From NCBI GenBank assembly GCA_031268065.1, contig JAIRXX010000327.1:1-12499 (forward strand): a stretch of DNA of 12,499 nucleotides, read 5' to 3'. Source of the DNA: Propionibacteriaceae bacterium (GTDB lineage: Bacteria; Actinomycetota; Actinomycetes; Propionibacteriales; Propionibacteriaceae). How positions within the stretch are numbered: position 1 is the stretch's first letter; each line of letters starts with the position of its first letter. Under the pieces are notes generated by a model. It ran no database searches and had not been told where the DNA came from. It was given only the letters and a program-made list of their open reading frames with translations. Both the position numbers and the translations under genes were made by a program. Below, piece by piece: positions 5,764-12,499 of this stretch.

Positions 5764-6366
5764 ATGGTCACAACCTGGCTTGTTGTGGGGCTTGGGAATC
5801 CAGGTCCCGACTACGCGACCCATCGGCACAATGTCGGCTATTTGGTCGTGAACGAATTGGCGAGGCGGGCGCACGCCACGTTCTCCAAAATGCGGCTGAT
5901 GCCGCTGGAGGCCGCGCAAACGCGCATCAGCGCTAGCGGCATCGGCGGGGTCGGCGCAGATGCCGACAAGGCCATTTTGTTGAAATCGCGGACTTTCATG
6001 AACGAGTCAGGACGGGCTGTCGGCAAAGCGGTCAGGTATTTCAACCTCTCCCCGGAGCAGGTTGTCGTCATCCACGACGAGTTAGACATCGATTTTGCGA
6101 CGCTGCGGCTCAAGCTTGGCGGGGGCGACAATGGGCACAATGGGCTGAAATCGATCCGGGCGGCGCTTGGATCGGGGAATTTCTATCGGGTGCGTTTTGG
6201 AATTGGACGCCCCCCCGGCAGGCAGGAGCCACACCAATTCGTGCTGTCGGGCTTCAACGCCGCGCAGCGCAAAACTTTGGATGCCGACGTGGCGCGTGCC
6301 GCCGACGCGGTGGAGACCCTGCTCACTCAGGGCTTGGAGCGGGCGCAGAACCAGTTCAACTCTTAG
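5764..6366 (+). CDS. pth: Peptidyl-tRNA hydrolase
   Basis: Pth cleaves the ester bond of peptidyl-tRNAs dropped by stalled ribosomes, recycling tRNA. It is monomeric, cytoplasmic and usually essential. The 200-residue length is typical. Visible conserved points are WLVVGLGNPGPDY with N12, the catalytic His in RHNVG (H22), KSRTFMNESG with N80 (KP.TFMN in many homologues), HDELDI with D105, GGGDNGHNGLKSI with N126, and FYRVRFGIGRPPGR followed by FVLSGF. All expected active-site residues are present. No clear Shine-Dalgarno precedes the ATG at 5764; expression may depend on coupling or read-through from rplY 24 nt upstream. The rplY-pth pairing fits their shared role in translation. Confidence 0.96.
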   Translation: MVTTWLVVGLGNPGPDYATHRHNVGYLVVNELARRAHATFSKMRLMPLEAAQTRISASGIGGVGADADKAILLKSRTFMNESGRAVGKAVRYFNLSPEQVVVIHDELDIDFATLRLKLGGGDNGHNGLKSIRAALGSGNFYRVRFGIGRPPGRQEPHQFVLSGFNAAQRKTLDADVARAADAVETLLTQGLERAQNQFNS

Positions 6367-6411
6367 CGCCCGTCTTACGGCACTCGCGCGAATTCGCGGC
6401 GGAGCGAGCAC

Positions 6412-6417
6412 TAAACT
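6412..6417 (+). promoter_or_regulatory. Possible -10 box for a leaderless mfd transcript
   Basis: TAAACT lies 6 nt upstream of the GTG at 6424, the distance expected between a -10 box and a transcription start. There is no Shine-Dalgarno upstream of either start candidate (GTG 6424, ATG 6430). Leaderless genes are common in Actinomycetota. No clear -35 is visible. Confidence 0.35.
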
Positions 6418-6423
6418 TGTCCG

Positions 6424-9400
6424 GTGCGTATGTCGGGATTGGTGGAGGCGTTTGCGGCTGAGCCGTCGGTCGCGGAATGTTTGGCGTTCGAGTCCCCGGC
6501 GCTGGATATCACCTTGCCGGAGGCCGCCCGCCCATTGCTGATCGCCGCGCTCGCAGCCAGGCGGGATGCCCCGATCTTGGTGGTGGCGTCCACCTATCGG
6601 GAAGCGGAGAGCATCGCCGTCGCAACGTCTTCGTTGCTGTCGGCGGATGAAGTCGCCTATTACCCGGCCTGGGAGACGCTGCCGCATGAGCGGCTTAGCC
6701 CACGCTCGGACACTGTGGGGCGGCGGCTCACTGTCCTACGCCGCTTGGCTGGCAATGACCCACTGCCCGCCCCACGGGTGGTGGTCGCCCCAGTGCGGGC
6801 CTTATTGCAGCCGCAAACCAAAGGCCTGGGTGATTTGCTGCCGGTACGGCTACGCGCGGGCGACGACTACGACTTGACCCAGTTGGCCAGGGATCTTGTG
6901 CAAGCTGCGTACGTCCGGGTCGATTTGGTGGAGCGCCGGGGCGAATTCAGCGTGCGCGGTGGGATCGTCGATATTTTCCCACCCACCACGGCGCATCCGG
7001 TGCGGGTGGACTTCTTCGGGGACACCGTAGAGGAGATTAAACCTTTTGCGGTGGCTGACCAACGCTCGTTGGATGAAAATCTGGACGAGGTGATCGCCTC
7101 TCCCTGCCGCGAATTGCTGCTTACACAGCAGGTGCGGCAACGCGCCCGGCATTGGGCACAGCAATATGCGGATGCCGAGGGAAATCTCGGCGAGCTATTC
7201 GACCGCATTTCCCAAGGCCACGCGGTCGAGGGCATGGAGGCGCTGGCCCCGGCGTTGGTGGACGGGATGGAATTATTGGTCGACGTGCTTCCGAAGGGCA
7301 CGCTGATTTTGGCCAGCGACCCGGAGCGGGTGCGCACGCGCTCGCACGAATTGGTGGCGACGAGCGCGGAATTTCTGCACGCCTCCTGGGACGCGGCCGC
7401 ACTAGGCGGGAAGGAACCCATCGACTTGGCCCAAGCGGCATATCGCTCGCTGGCCGACGTGCGTACCCACGTCTTTGCCAGCGGCCAATGCTGGTGGGCG
7501 ATGTCGCCGTTTGCGCTCTCGGACCAGGAAGCTATTTCCGACCAGGACCAGGAAGGCGGCGGCATTCCCGGTCTCAGGGTGGACGCCAAGCCGGGAGAGG
7601 TCTGGCGGGGGGATACCGAAGCGGCTGTTGCCGCGGTAGCCGACGCGGTGGCAGCCAAGCATCGCTGCGTGCTGATCGCAGACGCGCCCGGCCTGGCTAA
7701 ACGGATGGCGGAAATTCTCGGAGAGCATGAGATTCCCGCCCGATTGGGGAACCCCGGAAAACGCCCCAAGCCTGGGGTGGTGGAAGTGCTGGTGGCCGAC
7801 TTGGCGCACGGTTTTTCACTGCCCAGGGCCAAATTGGACGTATTCACAGTGGGGGACCTCTCCGGGCAGCGCGAGGGTGACAGAGCTGCCCGCCGGATGC
7901 CAGCCAGGCGGAAGGCGCAGATCGATCCGCTGGAATTGACCAGCCAGGATCCGGTCGTCCACGAATTGCATGGGGTGGGCCGCTATATAGAGATGACTCG
8001 GCGCAGCGTGGCCGGGGCGACCAGGGAATATCTGGTGATCGAGTACGCGCCGAGCAAGCGCGGGCAGCCCGGTGACCGGTTGTACGTGCCGATGGACCAA
8101 CTCCACCTGATCACCCGCTATGTGGGTGGGGAGGCGCCGACGCTCGACCGGCTCGGCGGCGCCGACTGGAATCGGCGCAAATCCAGCGCCCGGCGCGCGG
8201 TGCGCGAAATAGCTGCGGAGTTGATCAAGCTGTACGCCGCCAGGCAGGCGTCCGTCGGCCATGCCTTTGCCCCGGACACCCCTTGGCAGCGCGAATTGGA
8301 GGACGGCTTCGCCTTTGTGGAGACTCCCGACCAACTGACGGCGGTCAACGAGGTGAAGCGCGACATGGAAGAAGTCACCCCGATGGATCGGCTGATCTGC
8401 GGGGACGTGGGCTACGGCAAGACTGAGATTGCGGTGCGGGCGGCGTTCAAGGCGGTGATGGACGGCAAACAGGTGGCGGTGCTGGTGCCGACGACTCTGC
8501 TGGTGCAGCAGCATATGGCGACTTTCGCGGAGCGCTACGCCGGATTCCCGGTGACGTTGGCCGCGCTGAGTCGCTTCCAGAGCCAGTCTGAGGCGAAAGC
8601 TGTGCTGGAGGGACTGGCCAGCGGGAAAATCGATGTGGTGGTGGGCACCCACCGTCTGATCAGCGACGAAGTAAAATTCAAAGACTTGGGCTTGGTGGTC
8701 ATCGACGAGGAGCAGCGTTTCGGGGTGGAGCACAAAGAGGCGCTGAAGAAGCTCCGCCTCAATGTAGACGTGCTGGCGATGAGCGCGACCCCGATCCCGC
8801 GCACCTTGGAGATGGCTATCACCGGCATCCGGGAGATGAGCGTTATCGCCACTCCGCCAGAGGACCGCCATCCGGTGCTGACCTTCGCTGGCCCGTACGA
8901 CGAGGGGCAAATCAGGGCGGCAATTCGGCGCGAATTGGCTCGGGAGGGGCAGGCGTTCTTCATCCACAACCGGGTTGCCTCCATCGACAAAGCCGCCAAA
9001 CGGCTGGCCGAACTGGTGCCGGAGGCTCGAATTGCCGTCGCCCACGGGCAGATGAACGAGCACGCGCTGGAACAGGTGATGGTCGATTTCTGGGAGCGCG
9101 GTTACGACGTGCTGGTCTGCACGACCATCATCGAAGCCGGGTTGGACATCAACACCGCGAATACGCTGCTGATCGAGCGGGCGGACCTGCTCGGGTTGAG
9201 CCAGTTGCACCAATTGCGCGGACGGGTCGGTCGGGGCCGGGAGCGCGGCTACGCCTATTTGCTATATCCGCCGCAGACGCCGTTGACGCAGACCGCCCAT
9301 GACCGGCTGGCCACGATGGCCGCGCACACCGATCTGGGCGCGGGGATGTCGATAGCGATGAAAGACCTGGAGATACGCGGGGCGGGAAACCTGCTCGGCG

Positions 9401-9963
9401 GGGAGCAGTCCGGGCACATCGCCGAGGTCGGTTTCGATCTGTATCTGCGGCTGGTGGGCGAGGCGGTGGCCGACTTCCAGGGTGTCGAGGCCCAGCCGGA
9501 GCCAGAGTTGCGCATCGAATTGCCCATCGACGCCCATTTGCCCCTCAGCTATGTGGAGTCGGAGCGGTTGCGGCTGGAGATGTACAAGCGGCTGGCCCAA
9601 GTCTCCACCTTGGATGGCCTCGCCGCCGTCCGCGATGAATTGCTCGACCGTTACGGCGAGCCTCCCGCTGAGGCTGCGGCGCTGCTGCGGGTGACGTCGT
9701 TCCGCCTCAAAGCGCGTTCCTTCGGCCTGGAGGAAGTTGCCGCCCAGGGCAATTTCATCCGTTTCGCCCCGGTGGACCTGCCCGACTCCCGCCAGGTGCG
9801 CCTGGCCCGCCTCTATCCAGGTGCGCAGTACCGCGTTTCCGCCCGCGCCATCATGGTCCCGCGCCCGATGACCGCCCGGATCGGCGGCCAGCCCATCACC
9901 GACCTGGCCCTGCTGGACTGGTCCGAGCAAGCGTTGGACTCCATCCTCGGCTGGCCGAATTAG
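6424..9963 (+). CDS. mfd: Transcription-repair coupling factor Mfd
   Basis: Mfd is an ATP-driven DNA translocase that removes RNA polymerase stalled at lesions and recruits UvrA for nucleotide excision repair. At 1179 residues it is full length. The N-terminal UvrB-like module shows VAYYPAWETLPHERLSP and FSVRGGIVDIFPP (about 175-187). The RNA polymerase-interacting domain has DPVVHELHGVGRY (from 509). The translocase follows with Walker A GDVGYGKTE (660-668), VVIDEEQRFG with DEEQ at 761-764, MSATPIPRTLEM (from 786) and QLRGRVGRGRERGYAY (R-finger region near 932). A C-terminal TRCF domain fills the last 170 or so residues. A short DQ-rich insert, SDQEAISDQDQEGGG (366-380), looks like a small tandem duplication. 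Start is GTG 6424 or ATG 6430, neither with a good ribosome-binding site. pth ends 57 nt upstream. Confidence 0.97.
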   Translation: MRMSGLVEAFAAEPSVAECLAFESPALDITLPEAARPLLIAALAARRDAPILVVASTYREAESIAVATSSLLSADEVAYYPAWETLPHERLSPRSDTVGRRLTVLRRLAGNDPLPAPRVVVAPVRALLQPQTKGLGDLLPVRLRAGDDYDLTQLARDLVQAAYVRVDLVERRGEFSVRGGIVDIFPPTTAHPVRVDFFGDTVEEIKPFAVADQRSLDENLDEVIASPCRELLLTQQVRQRARHWAQQYADAEGNLGELFDRISQGHAVEGMEALAPALVDGMELLVDVLPKGTLILASDPERVRTRSHELVATSAEFLHASWDAAALGGKEPIDLAQAAYRSLADVRTHVFASGQCWWAMSPFALSDQEAISDQDQEGGGIPGLRVDAKPGEVWRGDTEAAVAAVADAVAAKHRCVLIADAPGLAKRMAEILGEHEIPARLGNPGKRPKPGVVEVLVADLAHGFSLPRAKLDVFTVGDLSGQREGDRAARRMPARRKAQIDPLELTSQDPVVHELHGVGRYIEMTRRSVAGATREYLVIEYAPSKRGQPGDRLYVPMDQLHLITRYVGGEAPTLDRLGGADWNRRKSSARRAVREIAAELIKLYAARQASVGHAFAPDTPWQRELEDGFAFVETPDQLTAVNEVKRDMEEVTPMDRLICGDVGYGKTEIAVRAAFKAVMDGKQVAVLVPTTLLVQQHMATFAERYAGFPVTLAALSRFQSQSEAKAVLEGLASGKIDVVVGTHRLISDEVKFKDLGLVVIDEEQRFGVEHKEALKKLRLNVDVLAMSATPIPRTLEMAITGIREMSVIATPPEDRHPVLTFAGPYDEGQIRAAIRRELAREGQAFFIHNRVASIDKAAKRLAELVPEARIAVAHGQMNEHALEQVMVDFWERGYDVLVCTTIIEAGLDINTANTLLIERADLLGLSQLHQLRGRVGRGRERGYAYLLYPPQTPLTQTAHDRLATMAAHTDLGAGMSIAMKDLEIRGAGNLLGGEQSGHIAEVGFDLYLRLVGEAVADFQGVEAQPEPELRIELPIDAHLPLSYVESERLRLEMYKRLAQVSTLDGLAAVRDELLDRYGEPPAEAAALLRVTSFRLKARSFGLEEVAAQGNFIRFAPVDLPDSRQVRLARLYPGAQYRVSARAIMVPRPMTARIGGQPITDLALLDWSEQALDSILGWPN

Positions 9964-10006
9964 CCGACGAAAGCAGCGATGCGTGCCGTTGTAAAACTTG
10001 GGCCAC

Positions 10007-10032
10007 CTGCTTTGCCAACTTTGGCTTTGCAG
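10007..10032 (+). terminator. Stem-loop downstream of mfd, possible transcript end
   Basis: CTGC-TTT-GCCA-ACTT-TGGC-TTT-GCAG folds into two 4-bp stems separated by a symmetric TTT/TTT internal loop. A TTTTT run follows only 10 nt later (10043-10047). It is about 45 nt after the mfd stop. Weak as an intrinsic terminator. Confidence 0.25.
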
Positions 10033-10185
10033 ACCCTTGTCATGTTTTTAAAGACTCCTTGGCGTTGCTGCCCCTGAAGAGCGAGCACACAGGTTCTCAT
10101 CGACTCTCCGCTTGAGTGCGCCGGGTGGGCGTAATAGGCGTTTGTGGAAACTGCCGGTGCTGGCTGATGGCGAAGTGGGTGAGTC

Positions 10186-10210
10186 AACTGCTAACTCGCA
10201 GTTAGTGGTT
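10186..10210. repeat. Tight 11-bp hairpin
   Basis: CTAACT-CGC-AGTTAG (10191-10205) is a perfect 6-bp hairpin with a 3-nt loop. It extends outward with two G/T wobbles and three more pairs to AACTG...TGGTT, giving 11 pairs in total. No T-run follows. As DNA it could be a dimeric-regulator site; as RNA it is a stable stem in an otherwise gene-free interval. Confidence 0.5.
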
Positions 10211-10386
10211 CGCCAGGAAGTCCGGCTCGAGTTTTATCCCTTTGGGGATTTAAGGGGTCAGCGGTCCGTGGTTTCGACAGGCTTGTGTCGCTATTGGCCG
10301 AGTTCTGTGAGTGTGATGTCACTTGTTTCGGTTACGCCACCTTAGCGGTAGGGGCAGAGCATGACTGGCGCGCAGCAACTCACTTA

Positions 10387-10454
10387 TTGGTCCAAAGGGT
10401 CAGCCTAACGTGGTCTAGAGGGGCAGGCGATTGTGGTCCAGAGGGGCAATCGCC
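10387..10454 (+). repeat. Three tandem 23-bp repeats upstream of the DUF4143 ATPase gene
   Basis: Units start at 10387, 10410 and 10433 and share the core TGGTCYARAGGG(G/T)CA. Units 2 and 3 match closely (GTGGTC.AGAGGGGCA), while unit 1 is more diverged. The 23-bp period places each copy on roughly the same DNA face. The third unit covers the -35 region of the candidate promoter of the following gene. Likely an operator array; the binding protein is unknown. Confidence 0.65.
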
Positions 10455-10462
10455 GGTAGGAT
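10426..10462 (+). promoter_or_regulatory. Inverted repeat and candidate -10 box of the DUF4143 gene
   Basis: GGCGATT (10426-10432) and AATCGCC (10448-10454) are perfect inverted copies with a 15-nt spacer that contains most of the third tandem repeat. Directly after it comes TAGGAT (10457-10462), matching the TAGRRT -10 box of high-GC Gram-positives, 7 nt before the ATG at 10470. This would give a leaderless mRNA. The overlapping AGGA could instead act as a ribosome-binding site. Confidence 0.45.
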
Positions 10463-10469
10463 ATCCATC

Positions 10470-11714
10470 ATGACGGAAGTTGAGGCATACATTCCGCGAC
10501 TGGTGGACTCGGCTTTGGCGCGTATCGTGGAGACGCTGCCCGCAGTGAGCGTGGTAGGTCCACGGGCTGTGGGCAAAACGACGTCGGCGCAGAGGCTGGC
10601 GGCGAGTGCTATCCGGTTTGACCGCGAGGCTGAGGCGGCGCCCTTCCACGTTGACGCGGATGCGGCGCTGGGGCGGATGCAGGCACCGGTGTTGCTTGAT
10701 GAGTGGCAGCGTCTCCCCGAAGTGTTGGCTGCCGTGAAACGAAGGGTTGACGATCATCCGGTTCCGGGCCAGTTCCTGTTGACGGGCAGTGTGCGTATCG
10801 GCACGCAATACACTTGGCCGGCAACGGGACGTGTGGTGCGCCAGTCGGTCTTTGGGCTGACACGGCGCGAGATCGCCAGGTCTGCCGCTCCCAGTCTGGT
10901 GCGGCGAATGGCAGACGTGATGACGTTGGCAGAAACACCCGCCGCTGATTTGTCCGTCTACGATTATCTGGACTTGGCCGCCGAGGGCGGGTTCCCCGAT
11001 GTTGTGAGCCATCGGCACGATGCCGACACCCGCGCCCGCTGGTTTGAGTCTTATCTAGCTGAGTTGGCGACGAACGACGTGAAACTGGCGGGGTCTGACC
11101 CGGATCCGGCGAAACTTGCCGCTTTCACCAAGGCTGTGGCCCTGAATTCCTCGCGGATACTGGACCAGGCGACATTGCGCGATGCCGCCGGAATCTCCAA
11201 GCACACCGCCGCTTTGTACGAAGACCTGCTTGAGTCCGTCTTCTTTTCTGAGCGGGTGCCTGCGTGGCGTTCCGACCGCCTCGACCGTCTGGCGGCGCTG
11301 CCGAAGCGCTATATTCTCGACAGCGGCCTGCTGATGCATATTCTCGGCGTCGATGCCAGCGCCGCAGTCAGCAGCCCGCAGATTCTTGGAGCGGTCTTGG
11401 ACACTTTCGTTGCGGCCCAACTTCGCCCAGAATTGGCGATCCAAGCCCATCCTCCCAAACTGCTGCATCTGCGCGACAAAGGCGGGCGCCACGAGGTCGA
11501 TCTCGTCATCGAATTTCCCCGCCGTCGTATTGTCGCCATTGAGATCAAGGCCACCGCCGCCCCAAGCCTTGACGATGCCCGTCATCTGATTTGGCTTCGA
11601 GACCGCCTTGGCGGCGATTTCATCGGCGGGATCGTCTTCCACACCGGCCCAGCCTCTTTTGTGCTCAGCCCAGGCATAGTCGCCACTCCCATCTCTACCA
11701 TCTGGACTGCGTGA
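10470..11714 (+). CDS. AAA-family ATPase with DUF4143 (AAA_14) domain
   Basis: A 414-residue protein of the widespread but poorly understood AAA_14/DUF4143 group; no reaction or substrate is established. Visible features are Walker A GPRAVGKTT (30-38), Walker B VLLDEWQ (74-80) with DE at 77-78, a sensor-like QFLLTGS (101-107), and GGFPDV (173-178). A DUF4143 module follows with a winged-helix-like LRDAAGISKHTAALYEDLLES (237-256) and PKRYILDSGLLMHILG. The end has EVDLVIEF...IVAIEIKA. The spacing D344-x13-E358-x-K360 resembles the PD-(D/E)xK nuclease core, a usual feature of this family. ATG 10470 is chosen over in-frame TTG 10431 because of the promoter/ribosome-binding signals just before it. 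It stands alone, with no toxin or restriction partner nearby, and looks like an accessory gene. Confidence 0.9.
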   Translation: MTEVEAYIPRLVDSALARIVETLPAVSVVGPRAVGKTTSAQRLAASAIRFDREAEAAPFHVDADAALGRMQAPVLLDEWQRLPEVLAAVKRRVDDHPVPGQFLLTGSVRIGTQYTWPATGRVVRQSVFGLTRREIARSAAPSLVRRMADVMTLAETPAADLSVYDYLDLAAEGGFPDVVSHRHDADTRARWFESYLAELATNDVKLAGSDPDPAKLAAFTKAVALNSSRILDQATLRDAAGISKHTAALYEDLLESVFFSERVPAWRSDRLDRLAALPKRYILDSGLLMHILGVDASAAVSSPQILGAVLDTFVAAQLRPELAIQAHPPKLLHLRDKGGRHEVDLVIEFPRRRIVAIEIKATAAPSLDDARHLIWLRDRLGGDFIGGIVFHTGPASFVLSPGIVATPISTIWTA

Positions 11715-11840
11715 CAAAGAGCACTCGCAAGCATCCTCGGTGATCTCGCCGCCGCCCATGACGAATTGCGCGATCATTAAGGTGAGTTTTCCTCTACAGA
11801 AGCTTTTTAGGTGTTAATTGCAGACAGATGCTCCCTGGGG
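11715..11840. other. Short gap between convergent genes
   Basis: The 126 bp separate the ends of the DUF4143 and DUF2510 genes. A convergent gap would be expected to hold terminators, but I found only short T and A runs and no strong hairpin. Base composition shifts to AT-richer DNA from about 11760 onward. Confidence 0.5.
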
Positions 11841-12278
11841 TCAAGCATGCCAGTAATGGTTAGGGCTGATGCTGTAATAAGGGATGGTGATAAGACCGAT
11901 ACCCAGAAAGCATAGACAGATATGAAGGATTAGTGAATGGCCTTTCTGCTGCCGGGTATAGTGCGCTGACCTATCCGCTCCGATGTTCCCATTGCCGACT
12001 CCAAGTGGGTTTCCGGGGTTTCCCCCAAGCATATAGAAGTCTTGGGGTTGGACGAATGGAACTGGCTGGGCTTGGGCTTGTGGACGTGTGTTAGCTGTCC
12101 ATTGCAAGCCATCCCACCATCGTTCGACGTTAGCCACATGAACATCCGCGTACCAGCCTGCCGGAATTGTCGTTGGCGCAGAGTTGGATTGTTGTTGGGC
12201 AACATCCACTGTGGCTAGTGGTGGCTGGTCTTGTTGCAGATCAGAGTTTTGGTCTGGTTGGCTATACGGATCGGTCAT
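11841..12278 (-). CDS. Small DUF2510 membrane protein
   Basis: A 145-residue protein with no known reaction. The first 38 residues are rich in Gln, Pro, Asp and Ser and look disordered. A DUF2510 motif follows (39-64, PAGWYADVHVANVERWWDGLQWTANT), a short Trp-rich module common in actinobacterial membrane proteins. A second disordered Gln/Pro stretch leads to one hydrophobic segment (about 115-135), and the protein ends YYSISPNHYWHA, an ending I associate with other actinobacterial DUF2510 proteins. The N-terminus is probably cytoplasmic. AAGGAGT (complement of 12287-12293) lies 8 nt before the ATG, an excellent ribosome-binding site. Its codons are less G/C-biased than those of the core genes, consistent with acquisition or weak expression. 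Confidence 0.85.
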   Translation of the reverse strand: MTDPYSQPDQNSDLQQDQPPLATVDVAQQQSNSAPTTIPAGWYADVHVANVERWWDGLQWTANTRPQAQAQPVPFVQPQDFYMLGGNPGNPLGVGNGNIGADRSAHYTRQQKGHSLILHICLCFLGIGLITIPYYSISPNHYWHA

Positions 12279-12499
12279 AATGGGGGACTCCTTATTGTTT
12301 GGTAATATTGAAACGATTGATTTTAAGGTTGGGTCGGCGTGTCAGGTGTTGTGTTGCTTATGGCGTATCACGCGCTACTTAGGGCATTTTTCGTTGAGCT
12401 TGACTGACCAAAGTGTTATTATTTCTGATGTGGAGACTTTTTTGCCTGCTTTCGGGTTTTGTTTGCACACTTTCCAATTTCTGTCCAGAACTTGCACTC
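12279..12499. other. AT-rich upstream region of the DUF2510 gene
   Basis: Apart from the ribosome-binding site at 12287-12293 I see no gene here. The DNA is clearly AT-richer than the rest of the window, with T-runs near 12388 and 12430. Minus-strand CTGACA (near 12337) and TAAAAT (near 12320) resemble promoter boxes, but they are only about 14 bp apart, so I do not call a promoter. Confidence 0.5.

Larger units (their letters stand above)
9964..10386. other. Non-coding interval after mfd
   Basis: I see no convincing gene in about 420 bp. Short open frames exist (e.g. 10112-10345 plus, 9960-10187 minus) but lack a ribosome-binding site and recognisable content. The interval holds a few stem-loops (10007-10032, 10186-10210, 10236-10249), and the string GGTTTCGACAGGCTTGTG (10269-10286) resembles dispersed intergenic repeats of high-GC Gram-positives. 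No tRNA or known small RNA could be folded by eye. Confidence 0.6.

Noticed and set aside
4948..5919. 323-codon open frame on the minus strand
   Set aside because: It runs antisense through the rplY promoter, rplY and the start of pth. Its product is low-complexity and lacks a start signal.
7816..9213. 465-codon open frame on the minus strand
   Set aside because: It is antisense to mfd, whose frame shows all translocase motifs in order. The minus-strand product is His/Gln/Arg-rich without domains, a typical mirror frame of GC-rich coding DNA.
10112..10345. 77-codon open frame in the gap after mfd
   Set aside because: No Shine-Dalgarno, no recognisable domain, and it spans several stem-loops and a repeat-like string. 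Probably chance.
10387..10454. CRISPR-like array
   Set aside because: The three units abut directly with no spacers and diverge from one another, and no cas gene is present. They are tandem promoter-proximal repeats.
11055..11777. 240-codon open frame on the minus strand
   Set aside because: It is antisense to the DUF4143 gene, whose Walker and C-terminal motifs establish the real frame. There is no ribosome-binding site or family match by eye.

Overview
The window comes from a high-GC Gram-positive bacterium (Actinomycetota). Three things point there: G/C-biased third codon positions, GTG starts, and the block tRNA-Gln / glmU / prs / rplY (CTC-type bL25) / pth / mfd, a typical actinobacterial neighbourhood. 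A more exact placement (perhaps Propionibacteriales) is only an impression.

Layout. Positions 1-1664 (minus strand) hold the start of a sugar-type ABC transport operon: a lipoprotein substrate-binding protein, then a strong intergenic stem-loop, then the N-terminus of a MalF/UgpA-like permease that runs off the left edge. Positions 1665-2107 are a divergent intergenic region with a LacI-type palindrome, a second perfect palindrome and a short protein-like open frame without a start. A tRNA-Gln(UUG) gene (2108-2186) follows. Then come the plus-strand housekeeping genes: glmU (UDP-GlcNAc synthesis), prs (PRPP synthesis), rplY (ribosomal protein bL25), pth (peptidyl-tRNA hydrolase) and mfd (transcription-repair coupling factor). 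A 400-bp gap between prs and rplY holds two copies of a hairpin repeat, a possible terminator and a good candidate promoter for rplY-pth.

Positions 9964-10469 are non-coding as far as I can tell. They end in three tandem 23-bp repeats directly upstream of a gene for a DUF4143-type AAA ATPase (10470-11714). A small DUF2510 membrane protein gene on the minus strand (11841-12278) lies in visibly AT-richer DNA that continues to the right edge.

How the genes relate. The core genes serve cell-wall precursor supply, nucleotide precursors, translation and DNA repair; only close spacing (glmU-prs, rplY-pth) suggests co-transcription. The transporter operon is an independent divergent unit. The DUF4143 ATPase and the DUF2510 protein look like accessory genes and have no partner here. 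I did not find a convincing new multi-gene system. The most unusual signals are the repeat array at the DUF4143 promoter, the possible glmU promoter whose -35 lies inside the tRNA gene together with two tiny overlapping leader frames, and the hairpin repeats between prs and rplY.
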